This document shows, in pieces, positions 30,618 to 40,752 of a stretch of DNA of 64,000 nucleotides (position 1 is its first letter; each line of letters begins with the position of its first letter). The position numbers were made by a program, and so were the translations under genes. The notes below the pieces were generated by a model. The model saw only the letters and a list, made by a program, of their open reading frames with translations, made no database searches and was not told the origin of the DNA. The DNA comes from Sedimenticola sp. (GTDB lineage: Bacteria > Pseudomonadota > Gammaproteobacteria > Chromatiales > Chromatiaceae), in NCBI GenBank assembly GCA_027083925.1, contig JALWMK010000031.1, positions 1-64,000 of the forward strand, written 5' to 3'.

Positions 30618-31736
30618 TCAGTATTCGTCGATGAGCATGGCTGCATCCAGATCCCTGGCACGGGTTCCCGGCGTATTGTCGCCCAGCTTGATCATGAGGC
30701 GCACCTCATTGGAAGAGTCGGCATGCTTGAGAGCATCTGCCTCTGTGATCTCGCCTTCAAGGTAGAGCTCATACAGCGCCTGATCGAAGGTGATCATGCC
30801 ATGTTCCCGGGAACGCTTCATCAACTCCTTGAGTTCATGGATTTTTCCCTTGAGAATCAAATCCGATGCCAGGGGCGTGTTCAACAACACCTCAATAGCA
30901 GCCCGACGGCCAACACCATCCGCTCTCGGAATCAACTGCTGGGCAAGAATTCCCTTGAGGTTCAGGGACAAATCCATCAATGCCTGGGTCATGCGCTCTT
31001 CCGAGAAGAAATGCAGAATCCGCTCCAGTGCCTGGTTGGCATTATTGGCATGGAGGGTAGACAGTACCAGATGCCCGGTTTCAGCAAAGGTCAGGGCATG
31101 TTCCATGACCTCGCGGGTGCGAATCTCCCCGATCAGGATTACATCCGGCGCCTGCCGCAAGGTGTTTTTCAGGGCGACTTCATAGGATTCGGTATCAATA
31201 CCCACTTCCCGCTGGGCAACAATACAGCCCTGGTGATGGTGCAGGAATTCGATGGGATCTTCGATGCAAATAATGTGGCCATCGCTGTGTTTGTTGCGAT
31301 AACCCAGCATGGCGGCAAGGGAGGTGGACTTACCCGTTCCCGTGGCACCGACGAAAATGATCAGCCCGCGCTTGACCATGGCCAGTTGCTTGATGATCGG
31401 CGGCAGTTTGAGTTCTTCGAAGCTCGGGATGCTGGTTTCGATACGGCGCAGCACCATGGCCACCGCATCCCGTTGAATAAAGGCGCTGACGCGAAAGCGG
31501 CCGATATTTGCCGCACTGACGCCAAAATTGCATTCCTTGGTATGCCGGAACTCTTCCCTCTGCTCGGGGCTCATCAGGCCATAGGCCAGCTCCCGCGTCT
31601 GGTCGGCTGTCAGAGCAGTTTTTGCTATGGGTTTGATATGCCCATCCACCTTGATGCAGGGAGGGCGTCCCACAGTGACAAACAAATCGGACGCTTTCTT
31701 GTCCGACATCAAACGGAGTATATCGTTAAATTCCAT
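30618..31736 (-). CDS. pilU: Type IV pilus retraction ATPase PilU
   Basis: 372 residues; ATG at 31736 with GAGGT upstream (two TTG codons precede it in frame). Walker A is GATGTGKST and the Walker B region is DVILIGEIRTREVME. It is PilU rather than PilT because of the long C-terminal tail after residue 330 (ending DLDAAMLIDEY). PilU assists PilT in pilus retraction. It lies 221 bp downstream of pilT, both leftward, with a half palindromic repeat in the gap. Confidence 0.92.
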   Translation of the reverse strand: MEFNDILRLMSDKKASDLFVTVGRPPCIKVDGHIKPIAKTALTADQTRELAYGLMSPEQREEFRHTKECNFGVSAANIGRFRVSAFIQRDAVAMVLRRIETSIPSFEELKLPPIIKQLAMVKRGLIIFVGATGTGKSTSLAAMLGYRNKHSDGHIICIEDPIEFLHHHQGCIVAQREVGIDTESYEVALKNTLRQAPDVILIGEIRTREVMEHALTFAETGHLVLSTLHANNANQALERILHFFSEERMTQALMDLSLNLKGILAQQLIPRADGVGRRAAIEVLLNTPLASDLILKGKIHELKELMKRSREHGMITFDQALYELYLEGEITEADALKHADSSNEVRLMIKLGDNTPGTRARDLDAAMLIDEY

Positions 31737-31957
31737 CAACAAACCTCAAACAAATTTCAGACAGGGCGGACATGAAAACAAAAGGGCTACCCGTCATTCC
31801 GGCGCACAAACCCGTGGATGGGTGAAGGTAGAGCAATGCAGGGCAGATACAGGGATGCATCGTAGCAAAACAACGCAGGAGTAGTTGTCGGGCAATTGCC
31901 GAGGCCAGAATTCATGGAGGGAACACTCCTGGAGATGGTTTACGCCTTGCACCAGCA
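31737..31957. repeat. pilT-pilU gap with half copy of the palindromic repeat
   Basis: At 31789-31825 the sequence reads CCCGTCATTCCGGCGCA and then CCGTGGATGGGTG, matching one arm of the GC-rich palindromic repeat family with a disrupted second arm. No gene is visible in the rest of the gap. Confidence 0.5.
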
Positions 31958-32995
31958 TCAAACAAAAGCTTCCTTGCTCTGCGCCCTGGCGCGAGCATCC
32001 TGGCGGGTAATCAAACCTTTTTGCAGCAACTCCTTGAGATGTTGATCCAGGGTCTGCATGCCCACCGCCTGGCCGGTCTGGATGGCAGAGTACATTTGCG
32101 CAACCTTATCCTCGCGAATCAGGTTACGAATGGCGGGCGTGCCAATCATGATTTCCCAGGCCGCAGTTCGCCCTCCACCCACTTTCTTCAGCAGGGTCTG
32201 GGCAATAACCGCCCGCAAAGACTCGGAAAGCATGGAGCGCACCATGGATTTCTCGCCAGCGGGAAAAACATCCACAATCCGGTCGATGGTCTTGGCGGCA
32301 GAACTGGTATGCAGGGTGCCAAATACCAGATGGCCTGTTTCCGCCGCAGTCAACGCAAGGCGAATGGTTTCCAGATCCCGCAGCTCGCCCACCAGAATAA
32401 TATCCGGATCTTCCCGCAAGGCGGAGCGCAAGGCTTCGGAAAACCCGTGGGTATCCCGATGCACTTCCCGCTGGTTGATCAGGCATTTCTTGCTCTGGTG
32501 CACGAATTCAATCGGGTCTTCAATCGTCAACACATGACCATATTCATTGTCATTGATGTAATCAATCATGGCCGCCAGGGTGGTGGATTTTCCCGAGCCC
32601 GTAGGCCCGGTGACCAATACGATGCCCCGGGGATTTTCACAAATGGTCTTGAAGGTGGAAGGACAATTCAGATCGTCCAGGGTCAATACCTTGGATGGAA
32701 TGGTGCGGAACACGGCTGCAGCGCCCCGGTCCTGATTAAAGGCATTGACCCGGAACCGCGCCAGTCCGGGAATTTCAAACGAGAAATCTACTTCCAGAAA
32801 CTCTTCATAGTCCCGGCGCTGCCTGTCATTCATGATGTCGTACACCAGGCCGTGTACGGCTTTATGATCCAGCGCAGGTACATTCACGCGCCGGATGTCG
32901 CCGTCAACACGAATCATGGGCGGCAACCCTGCAGATAAATGCAAATCCGATGCGTTGTGCTTAACGCTGAAAGCAAGAAGTTCTGTAATATCCAT
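31958..32995 (-). CDS. pilT: Type IV pilus retraction ATPase PilT
   Basis: 345-residue hexameric ATPase that depolymerises pili and drives twitching. Walker A GPTGSGKST, the Walker B region DIILVGELRDLETI, the His box GHLVFGTLHTSS and the PilT-specific C-terminal AIRNLIRE are all present. Together with pilGHIJ-chpAC and pilU it shows that the organism controls and retracts type IV pili, though no pilin gene is in this window. Confidence 0.95.
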   Translation of the reverse strand: MDITELLAFSVKHNASDLHLSAGLPPMIRVDGDIRRVNVPALDHKAVHGLVYDIMNDRQRRDYEEFLEVDFSFEIPGLARFRVNAFNQDRGAAAVFRTIPSKVLTLDDLNCPSTFKTICENPRGIVLVTGPTGSGKSTTLAAMIDYINDNEYGHVLTIEDPIEFVHQSKKCLINQREVHRDTHGFSEALRSALREDPDIILVGELRDLETIRLALTAAETGHLVFGTLHTSSAAKTIDRIVDVFPAGEKSMVRSMLSESLRAVIAQTLLKKVGGGRTAAWEIMIGTPAIRNLIREDKVAQMYSAIQTGQAVGMQTLDQHLKELLQKGLITRQDARARAQSKEAFV

Positions 32996-33349
32996 GAAAT
33001 CCCTCTATATTTCCGGGAAAACCCCGCCACACCACCCCGGCTTGTCCGCCTTTGCAGCCCAGCATCGCCCCCTTGTTGTTCTACCTGAATCCGTGGGTTC
33101 AGGGCGGATGCAGAGCGTATGCTATTGATTTCCCGGTGGAATCAAAAAATTCCAGCTTCACCCTCAGGTTAAGCGGGCATTTATTGAACCGCTGGGGGAT
33201 CAACAGCTTGCGCTATGCGCCGTCATCAACCCATGGATTCAGGTTCTATACAATCCGAATACCTTTATAATGATACAGACGAAAAACAAACTTATTAAGG
33301 TATTTTTTATGTTGGCGCCAGCACTTACACCAACATAAGACCATCAGCC
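32996..33349. other. Divergent intergenic region between pilT and yggS
   Basis: 354 bp. A consensus -10 TATAAT lies at 33266-33271 on the plus strand, about 80 bp upstream of yggS, but no good -35 stands 16-18 bases before it. No gene or repeat is recognised in the remainder. Confidence 0.35.
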
Positions 33350-34033
33350 ATGGGCAAGCTGCAACAAAGATTATCACAGGTGCAAGCGCAGATACGGGGC
33401 TTTGCCTTATCTTGTGACAGAGATCCAACCGAAATCAGGCTTATCGCCGTCAGCAAAACCCGCCCGGTCAGCGATATCCGCGAAGCCTGGAAAGCCGGGC
33501 AAGAGGCATTCGCTGAAAACTACCTGCAAGATGCTCTGCAAAAGATTCCAGTATTGCAAGATTGCGATATTGAATGGCATTTTATCGGGCGCATTCAATC
33601 CAACAAAACCCGCACCATCGCAGAAAATTTCTCCTGGGTGCATACCCTGGCCAGCTTCAAACATGCCCGGCGTCTGAGTGCGCAGCGCGCGGAATCACTG
33701 CCTCCCCTGAATGTCTGCATACAGATGAACCTGACCGGCGAGCAAAGCAAGGGGGGTATTGCAGAAAAAGAGCTGCGCCCTTTGCTTGAAAAATTGGCCG
33801 ATCTGCCCCATTTACACCTGCGTGGATTGATGACCATGCCTCCTGCCGCCGCATCCATCTCGCAGCAGCACCAGCTATTCGCGCAGTTGAGGCGGCTGCG
33901 GGATGATATGAACCAGCAAGGCCATGCCCTGGACACCCTTTCCATGGGCATGTCGGGAGATATGCAGGCAGCCATCTGTGAAGGCGCTACAATGGTACGC
34001 ATTGGTACAGCAATTTTTGGATCCAGAACATGA
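33350..34033 (+). CDS. yggS: PLP homeostasis protein YggS/PROSC
   Basis: 227-residue TIM-barrel protein that binds pyridoxal phosphate and balances vitamin B6 pools. The PLP lysine is in RLIAVSKTRP, the ENYLQ motif follows, and the C-terminal phosphate site is LSMGMSGDMQAAI. It overlaps proC by four bases (ATGA). yggS-proC-yggT after pilT is a conserved gammaproteobacterial order. Confidence 0.94.
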   Translation: MGKLQQRLSQVQAQIRGFALSCDRDPTEIRLIAVSKTRPVSDIREAWKAGQEAFAENYLQDALQKIPVLQDCDIEWHFIGRIQSNKTRTIAENFSWVHTLASFKHARRLSAQRAESLPPLNVCIQMNLTGEQSKGGIAEKELRPLLEKLADLPHLHLRGLMTMPPAAASISQQHQLFAQLRRLRDDMNQQGHALDTLSMGMSGDMQAAICEGATMVRIGTAIFGSRT

Positions 34034-34857
34034 ACACAAAAACCCTGGCTTTTATCGGCGGCGGCAATATGGCCAGCGCCCTGATCAACGGCCTGATTGA
34101 AGACGGCATCCCCCCACAGAACATCCTGGTTGCCGAGCCTGATGAAAAGCGCAGGGAACAACTGGCAACACGCTTTGGCATCCGCACCGTAGATGATAAC
34201 AACGAAGCCGCCGCCCAGGCGGATATCCTGATACTGGCGGTCAAGCCCCAGGTATTGAAAGATGTCGCCACCACCCTGGCCCCCGCGCTGATTCAGAAAA
34301 CCCCCCTGTGCTTGTCTATCGCTGCAGGCATCCGTCATACCAGCCTGCAACGCTGGCTTGGGGAAGATATTCCCGTGGTGCGCGTGATGCCCAACACGCC
34401 TGCCATGCTCAAAGCCGGTGCCAGCGGGCTGTATGCCCCCAATAGCGTCAACGAGACGCAGCGCAGCGAGGCCGAACATATCGTTCGCGCTACCGGCATC
34501 GCCGTCTGGCTGGACAATGAGAACCAGATGGATGCACTGACCGCTGTCTCCGGCAGTGGGCCGGCCTACTTTTTTCTGTTCATGGAAGCCATGGAAAACA
34601 GCGCCCGCAAACTTGGTCTGCCGGAAAAAACCGCACACCTGCTGGTGCTGCAAACCGCCCTGGGAGCCGCCCGCATGGCAATGGAAAGCACCAGCGACCT
34701 GGAAGAACTGCGTAACAGCGTCACCTCTCCCGGGGGGACTACGGAAAAGGCGCTTGCCACCTTTCAGGAACACGAGCTGGAGCAACTGGTTGAAAAAGCC
34801 ATGACCGCCGCCCGGGATCGTTCCATTGCGCTGTCAGAATCACTGGGGACAGACTGA
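34030..34857 (+). CDS. proC: Pyrroline-5-carboxylate reductase
   Basis: Last step of proline synthesis, using NAD(P)H. 275 residues; the Rossmann motif FIGGGNMASALI is at the N-terminus, and VRVMPNTPAM and the signature TSPGGTTEKALATF are present. It overlaps yggS by four bases, and its TGA overlaps the yggT ATG by one base, so the three genes form one transcription unit. Confidence 0.96.
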   Translation: MNTKTLAFIGGGNMASALINGLIEDGIPPQNILVAEPDEKRREQLATRFGIRTVDDNNEAAAQADILILAVKPQVLKDVATTLAPALIQKTPLCLSIAAGIRHTSLQRWLGEDIPVVRVMPNTPAMLKAGASGLYAPNSVNETQRSEAEHIVRATGIAVWLDNENQMDALTAVSGSGPAYFFLFMEAMENSARKLGLPEKTAHLLVLQTALGAARMAMESTSDLEELRNSVTSPGGTTEKALATFQEHELEQLVEKAMTAARDRSIALSESLGTD

Positions 34858-35435
34858 TGGGGGCAGACTACGCCACCAATCCACTGGTTTTTATCCTGCA
34901 GTTTCTGTTTGGAGCCTACATCCTGATCATACTGCTGCGCTTCTTCCTGCAGCTGACCCGAGCCGATTTCTATAACCCGCTTTCCCAGTTTATCGTCAAA
35001 ATCACCTCACCCGCACTCGTCCCCTTAAGACGCTTCATCCCCAGTATGGGGGGCATGGATATCGCCGCTCTGGTGCTGGCCTGGGCATTGAAAACATTGG
35101 AACTACTCTTGGTTGTGTTAATTTCAACCGGCGTATTCGCCCCTGGGTTCGCCATCATTGGCGCGATCCCCGGCCTGATCGAGTTGTGCATCAATATCTT
35201 CCTGTACGGCATCATCATCCAGGCCATACTCAGCTGGGTCAGCCCCGGCACCTACAACCCGGCGACAGCGCTGCTCCATACCCTGACCGCCCCGGTGTTA
35301 CGACCCGTGCAGCGCTTCATCCCCCCCATCAGCGGCATCGACCTCTCCCCCATGGCTGCCATCCTAGGGCTGATCGTGCTCAAGATGCTGCTTATTCCTC
35401 CGCTCAACCAGCTGGTTGCCGGCCTGGTGTCATGA
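34857..35435 (+). CDS. yggT: YggT-family membrane protein
   Basis: 192 residues made of two YGGT repeats, each with a pair of transmembrane segments (about 10-35, 60-85, 105-125, 155-185). Conserved pieces such as RFFLQLTRADFYNPLSQF and WVSPGTYNPATALL mark the repeats. The function is not firmly known; roles in osmotic response or cell envelope processes have been proposed. Third gene of yggS-proC-yggT. Confidence 0.9.
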   Translation: MGADYATNPLVFILQFLFGAYILIILLRFFLQLTRADFYNPLSQFIVKITSPALVPLRRFIPSMGGMDIAALVLAWALKTLELLLVVLISTGVFAPGFAIIGAIPGLIELCINIFLYGIIIQAILSWVSPGTYNPATALLHTLTAPVLRPVQRFIPPISGIDLSPMAAILGLIVLKMLLIPPLNQLVAGLVS

Positions 35436-35534
35436 ACCGCTGCTGACGGAAGAAAGAAGGCCCGCTGCCCGGCGGCCGTCAATAACATGTAAAATACTCG
35501 CCTGGACATTCTCACAACACCGAATTAAGCAACC

Positions 35535-36914
35535 ATGAAAGAAAACCAGCCAGTTCCTGTGTACCCTGTGCAGTACATCCCCAATACAGATGATGAAATC
35601 AGTTTGGTGGATATCTGGCTAACCTTCAGAAAGCACCGCAAGCTGTTTTTCAAGGTGGCTGCCAGCGTCACACTCCTGGGGCTGGCAATAGCCTTGCTTA
35701 TGACCAAATCCTACGACCTGCGCACATCCATAGAAATCGGCACCGCCATCCGCGGTGACAACCCGACACCTATCGAAGCCCCGGAAACCGTCAAGGCAAA
35801 GCTGGAAAACTCACTGATACCGATGGTGATACACCAGCTGCATAAAAAGGAAGAAGAAGCAGAAGATTACAGAATCAGCACCAACATCCCCAAAAAAAGT
35901 TCGCTCATCGTGTTGACCAGCAAGACGCCGCTCGATACGGCAGAGCAGTACGAAAACCTGCATAACCGGGTGGTCGCCGCTCTGACCCGGGATCACGCCA
36001 GAATCATCAACGTGCTGAAAAAGAACCTGCAAACCGAGCTGGCGCTGGCGCGCATCGTGCTGGACGACCTGATAGACCCGGCCACTCTGGCAGCGTTGAT
36101 CAAAGAGCAGGAAAAAACGCTGGCAGAAGCAAAGGCAGACCTGGATGCACTAAGCAACCCGGAAATATTCGGCGTACAAATCATCACCGCAGAAAACAAG
36201 ATTCAAGGCGAAAAAAACAAGCTTGCCTCCTTGAAAAATCAAGCAACCATCCTGAATGAAAAACTCGAGAAAATTGATACCAACCAAAATCTGATCAAAG
36301 GACAAATCCAGGAGCTTGAAACGCAAATCAAGGCATCCATGGACTTGCAAAAGAGCGCAACCCAAGACGTAAAAACCGCAACCCAGGCCATGACGCAACT
36401 CATGATCGACAGTGAAATTCAGCAGAACCGAAAATGGCTGGCGCAACTGAAAGAGCGTCTGTTCATCACCCTGGAAAACAACAGGGCCGACATCCAGAAG
36501 TCACTGGAAGACAACAAACGCGCCCAGGAGCTGCAAAAAGAGCATATTGCACAAGCCGAAGCCGGCCTTAAGGAACTCACCGGCAGCAATGTGCTGGCAC
36601 AAAGCAAGCTCAAGGCCGTCATCGCCAAAAGTGAGGCAAACATCGCGAAACTGGCCAACGATCAGAAACGCAGCATCGCCACCCAGCAGGAAAGCATTGG
36701 CGAACTGCAAGGGAAGCTGGACAACTTTGTGGAAACCCGTGCGGTAGTGGAGCCGCTGCTTTCCACCAAACCAACATCCACCTCCAAGCGCGTCATCCTG
36801 CTGATCGCAATATTCCTGGGCATCATCCTGGGCATCATGGCAGTATTCTTCGCCGAACTGCGTGAAAAAGTGCGCGAGAACTTGCTTGAGGACAGCAGGT
36901 CAGACCTGGCCTAG
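35535..36914 (+). CDS. Wzz-like polysaccharide chain-length / copolymerase protein
   Basis: 459 residues with the topology of polysaccharide copolymerases: an N-terminal cytoplasmic segment (ISLVDIWLTFRKHRK), a transmembrane helix at about 36-56, a long periplasmic part dominated by coiled-coil heptads (about residues 150-410), and a second helix near the C-terminus (RVILLIAIFLGIILGIMAVF). No tyrosine-kinase domain is fused. Such proteins set the length of O-antigen or exopolysaccharide chains. It opens the surface-polysaccharide region. Confidence 0.8.
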   Translation: MKENQPVPVYPVQYIPNTDDEISLVDIWLTFRKHRKLFFKVAASVTLLGLAIALLMTKSYDLRTSIEIGTAIRGDNPTPIEAPETVKAKLENSLIPMVIHQLHKKEEEAEDYRISTNIPKKSSLIVLTSKTPLDTAEQYENLHNRVVAALTRDHARIINVLKKNLQTELALARIVLDDLIDPATLAALIKEQEKTLAEAKADLDALSNPEIFGVQIITAENKIQGEKNKLASLKNQATILNEKLEKIDTNQNLIKGQIQELETQIKASMDLQKSATQDVKTATQAMTQLMIDSEIQQNRKWLAQLKERLFITLENNRADIQKSLEDNKRAQELQKEHIAQAEAGLKELTGSNVLAQSKLKAVIAKSEANIAKLANDQKRSIATQQESIGELQGKLDNFVETRAVVEPLLSTKPTSTSKRVILLIAIFLGIILGIMAVFFAELREKVRENLLEDSRSDLA

Positions 36915-37090
36915 TTTGCATGGTTATCGCCCCTGGATTCCGGCCTGCGCCGGAATGACAAGAGAAGTGCCACCCATCACACCCCGAAAAAGCGCCGTCA
37001 TCCCGGCGCACGACTCCAATGGATGGAGGAGGCCGAATGAAGCAGGAGGCCAGAATCGAGGCCGGGATCCAGGGAATATCACTCCACCTC
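36915..37090. repeat. Cluster of GC-rich palindromic repeats
   Basis: A full copy ATTCCGGCCTGCGCCGGAAT occupies 36937-36956 within the unit 36934-36960. Half copies in the other orientation follow at 36994-37018 (CGTCATCCCGGCGCACGACT) and around 37055-37080 (GGCCGGGATCCAGG). The cluster fills the space between two convergent polysaccharide genes, where hairpins on both strands could act as a bidirectional transcription stop. Confidence 0.7.
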
Positions 37091-38503
37091 CTAGTATGCC
37101 TTCCTGTCCACAAATCCCCTGAGTACGGTCAGTACAATAATTTTCAAATCCAACCACAACGACCAGTTTTCAATATAGTACAGGTCGTATTCCACCCGTT
37201 TTTCCATCTTGTCCAGGGTATCGGTCTCTCCCCGCCAGCCATTGATTTGCGCCCACCCCGTAATTCCCGGTTTGACCCGGTGGCGTTGCATATAGGCTTC
37301 CACCTGATCCTTGTATAACTCATTGTGCGCCATCGCATGAGGGCGAGGACCAACAATGGACATGCGCCCCTGAAGCACATTGAAAAACTGGGGCAGTTCA
37401 TCCAGGCTGGTTCGCCGCAGAAAGGCACCGAAGCGCGTTACCCTGGGATCACCCATCGTTGCCTGAGTAACTTGCCCACCCTTTTCCCGGTGCACCTTCA
37501 TGGTGCGAAATTTGTAGACCTTGATGGGCTTTCCGTCCCAGCCATGACGTTTTTGCTTGAACAAGATCGGGCCGGGTGAACTAACTTTGACCCCCAGCGC
37601 AATCAAGACCATCAACGGGCTGATCAACAGCAGGATCCAGGCCGCCAAAACCCGATCCTCCACAGCCTTCAGTACGCGGTTTACTCCCTGCATGGGCGAG
37701 GAACGAAGATCCAGCACCGGTACGCCCGCAATCTCTGCAACCGAGTGATTCAGCAAATGAAATCCAAAAATATCCGGCACCAGACGAACATTTACCGTGC
37801 TGTGGCGAAGCATTTGCAAAATCTCGCGCATGCGCCCTTCCGCCCGCAAAGGCAATGCCAGCCATATTTCGTCAATATGTTTTTTTCCACCTTCCAGCTG
37901 TTTACAGCCTTCTTCACAGGAGATCACCGGCACAGATTCAACCTGCTTGCCTTGTAATTCCGGATTGTCATCCCAGAAAGCAACCAGGTCGTACCCGACC
38001 CAGGGGGCATCATTGAGCTGCCGGGCAACAGCCCTCCCAAGTTCACCTGCCCCCATGATGTAGATATGGCGATGATTCCAGCCGCGCTTGCGCATGAAAT
38101 TGAACAGCAAGCGCACAGCGACCCGCACCAGCACCAGCCCCGTCCACGCCAAAAGCACCCAGATAATCGCCCAGTAGCGCGAATACAGGGCGCCACTTTT
38201 GAATCCGAAAGCCAGCAGCATCAATATGAGGACCACTGCAGCCCAGGCGAGCGTGGTTCTCCAAATATGCCGCCAGAGCTCTTTGCCGCGCCAGGAGTGA
38301 TAGAGCTTGAACAAAGGCAGAATAATGGCCGAAAGCAAGGCGCCGACAACCAGCGCCAGTTCGTAGTAATCGTATATCCGGAGATGTCCGAAACGGACGT
38401 AATAGGCCAGAAGCCCGGTACCGATAACAATGCACAGATCCAGTATGCGCGCCCCAAACGATATAACAGGCGAGTACTCCCTGATCAGCCCTTTTTTAAA
38501 CAC
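37091..38503 (-). CDS. Polyprenyl-phosphate sugar-1-phosphate transferase (WcaJ-like)
   Basis: 470 residues. Four or five N-terminal transmembrane segments lie within about residues 15-125, followed by a Rossmann-like domain (IMGAGELGRAVARQL). The C-terminal catalytic bacterial sugar-transferase domain has YKFRTMKVH, RRTSLDELPQFFNVLQG and SIVGPRPHA. It would load the first sugar phosphate, most often glucose or galactose, onto undecaprenyl phosphate to begin a polysaccharide repeat. It runs opposite to the Wzz-like gene and to the main cluster. Confidence 0.9.
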   Translation of the reverse strand: MFKKGLIREYSPVISFGARILDLCIVIGTGLLAYYVRFGHLRIYDYYELALVVGALLSAIILPLFKLYHSWRGKELWRHIWRTTLAWAAVVLILMLLAFGFKSGALYSRYWAIIWVLLAWTGLVLVRVAVRLLFNFMRKRGWNHRHIYIMGAGELGRAVARQLNDAPWVGYDLVAFWDDNPELQGKQVESVPVISCEEGCKQLEGGKKHIDEIWLALPLRAEGRMREILQMLRHSTVNVRLVPDIFGFHLLNHSVAEIAGVPVLDLRSSPMQGVNRVLKAVEDRVLAAWILLLISPLMVLIALGVKVSSPGPILFKQKRHGWDGKPIKVYKFRTMKVHREKGGQVTQATMGDPRVTRFGAFLRRTSLDELPQFFNVLQGRMSIVGPRPHAMAHNELYKDQVEAYMQRHRVKPGITGWAQINGWRGETDTLDKMEKRVEYDLYYIENWSLWLDLKIIVLTVLRGFVDRKAY

Positions 38504-38781
38504 AATGTTTTCCTATTTAAAACAAATAGCTAATGCGCGACCAGATATCAACCCGGCTTACACCTTTTCTTTTCCCAACTACCAATAAAATCTGCCAATT
38601 CAAATCATGCGCCCAGAATACCTTCTTCCGTACCCGGCGTATTTTACCAACATCAGCACATTGCTGTCCGATGCCGGGGGGATTTCTTTCTGCCCGCTGC
38701 ATATCCACCCAATATATTTGATTATTGCGCCACCATAGGGGTATATTTATGGGTCAGCAGTAGACGGAGGGGAAACAGCAC
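38504..38781. other. Divergent intergenic region before the dynamin-like gene
   Basis: 278 bp separating two divergently transcribed genes. A GGAGGGG ribosome site precedes the plus-strand gene. The AT-rich stretch is compatible with promoters on both strands, but I see no clear consensus pair or repeat. Confidence 0.35.
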
Positions 38782-40752
38782 ATGGGGACAGGTAAACTAC
38801 GGAGCCAGCTTCAGGGCTTTAGCCGCTGGAAAATGCGCCAGCTACACACCATGGAGCAACTGGAAGCCTGGCTCAAACAACAGGGGCTGTTTACCTCTCA
38901 GGCGCAAAAGGCATTGCAGCATGCAGACATCACCCTGCGGCAGGATCACGTTACCGTCGCTGTAGTCGGCGAATTTTCCCGCGGCAAGACAGAACTGATC
39001 AATTCCCTGTTTTTCGGCGATCACAACTTCCGCCTGTTGCCAACCGATGCCGGTCGCACCACTATGTGCCCCACGGAGATCTTCCAGGACGATTGTGAAG
39101 ACCCCTACCTCCGCCTTCTTCCCATCGAAACCCGTTTGGATGAAACCAGCCTGACCGACCTGCAAACCCAACCCGAACGCTGGGAACACATTCCCCTGGA
39201 TGTTGGGAACAGCGAAGACCTTTACAACAAGCTGCTGAAAATTAAAGAGAATAAAATGGTGGCCCGCGATGCTGCCGAGCAAATGGGGCTTGCCGACGTC
39301 AATCAAGCTTCTAGTGACCTTGATCGCCTGGTGTCCATCCCCGCATGGCGCCTGGCCCACCTCAACTACCGCCATCCGCTTCTTGCCCAGGGACTGCGCA
39401 TCCTGGATACGCCGGGGCTGAATGCCGTCAGCAGCGAACCGGAACTGACCTACGAGATATTACCCAACGCCCAGGCGCGCCTGTTCGTGCTGGGAGCCGA
39501 CACCGGCGTTACCCAATCTGACCTGGACATATGGACACAGCTGGTGCAGCAGCCCGGCGCCAAGCGGAAACTGGGGGTGATTGTGGTGCTGAACAAAACC
39601 GATACCCTTTGGGACGAATTGCGCACCGAGCATGAAATACAGAGCAGCATTGAAAGACAATGCATGGAGGTATCCCAGATTCTGGAAGTAAAACACAGGC
39701 AGGTATTTGCTGTCTCTGCCCAAAAAGGTTTGGTAAGCCGGGTGAAGAACGACCCCGAGCTGGAGAAGAAATCCGGGATCCCCCAGTTGGAAAAGCACCT
39801 GGCCGATACCCTGATCCGCAATCGGCAGGCACTGATTGTGGAGCAATCCACAGAGCTGGTCTGCAGCTCCCTGGACAACATCAAGACACTGGTTTCCTCC
39901 CGCCTCAAGCGCATGGAAAAACAATCCACTGAACTCAAAGATCTGAGCACAAAAAGCGAAGCTGCTATCGATGGTCTGCTCAAGCAAGCCCAAGCGGACA
40001 AAGCCCGCTACCAGGCCAGCATTAACGCCTACAAGCAGTCCCGCGCCGACTTCACCGCGCATGGAAAGATGCTGCTGGATGCGCTCTCGCCTTCCGTGCT
40101 GGAACACATTATCACCAAGGCCAAAAAACACATGGCTGGCGCTTGGACAACCATTGGCCTGAAAGAATCGATGGGGGAGCTGTTTGACGATATCAACCAG
40201 CAAATGGAAGCAGCAGGCAATCAGTCCCAGGAAATGAGGCGCCTCATTCGCACCATCTACCGTCGCTTTCATACCCGCCACAAAATGCGCCTGGACGACC
40301 CCAAAATGCTCTCCCTCATCAGCCACCAGGTGGAACTGAACCTGATCTACCAGGAAGCCGAGATTTATCGAAAAAGCCCCCGCACAGCACTCACCGAAAA
40401 GCATTTTGCCATCAAACGCTATTTTCATACCGTCGTTCGGCGGGTGGAACAAACCTTCCGCAACGCCCACAATGACGCCAAAGACTGGCTGGAAACGGCC
40501 CTCGACCCGCTCACAGCCCAGGTACACGAACACCGCAGCGTACTCTCCCAACAACTCTCTGACCTGAAGCTCGCAGGACGCTCCCGCACCACCATAAGGC
40601 AACGTCTGGCAACCCTGAAAAAAGACACCGCACAACAGCAGATGCAGCTCAATACCCTGCAAAAGGTCATTGCAAGTCTCCGTAACACCATGCCCGCCAG
40701 CGAACCTGAACCCCGAAAAGCTGCTGCGGTGGCAATCAAGAAAACCGCCTGA
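38782..40752 (+). CDS. Dynamin-family large GTPase
   Basis: 656 residues. The P-loop is GEFSRGKT (63-70), the G3 motif DTPGL lies at about residue 210, and the G4 motif NKTD at about 270, followed by a long helical region with coiled-coil character to the C-terminus, the layout of bacterial dynamin-like proteins. No transmembrane segment is obvious. Relatives remodel or guard membranes, some in stress or phage defence. The start has ACGGAGGGG upstream. It stands alone between polysaccharide genes and an MNT/HEPN pair. The family is clear, the role unknown. Confidence 0.85.
   Translation: MGTGKLRSQLQGFSRWKMRQLHTMEQLEAWLKQQGLFTSQAQKALQHADITLRQDHVTVAVVGEFSRGKTELINSLFFGDHNFRLLPTDAGRTTMCPTEIFQDDCEDPYLRLLPIETRLDETSLTDLQTQPERWEHIPLDVGNSEDLYNKLLKIKENKMVARDAAEQMGLADVNQASSDLDRLVSIPAWRLAHLNYRHPLLAQGLRILDTPGLNAVSSEPELTYEILPNAQARLFVLGADTGVTQSDLDIWTQLVQQPGAKRKLGVIVVLNKTDTLWDELRTEHEIQSSIERQCMEVSQILEVKHRQVFAVSAQKGLVSRVKNDPELEKKSGIPQLEKHLADTLIRNRQALIVEQSTELVCSSLDNIKTLVSSRLKRMEKQSTELKDLSTKSEAAIDGLLKQAQADKARYQASINAYKQSRADFTAHGKMLLDALSPSVLEHIITKAKKHMAGAWTTIGLKESMGELFDDINQQMEAAGNQSQEMRRLIRTIYRRFHTRHKMRLDDPKMLSLISHQVELNLIYQEAEIYRKSPRTALTEKHFAIKRYFHTVVRRVEQTFRNAHNDAKDWLETALDPLTAQVHEHRSVLSQQLSDLKLAGRSRTTIRQRLATLKKDTAQQQMQLNTLQKVIASLRNTMPASEPEPRKAAAVAIKKTA

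Noticed and set aside
36915-37090. Repeated palindromes considered as a CRISPR array
   Set aside because: Units are in mixed orientation, irregularly spaced and diverged, with no spacers and no cas genes.
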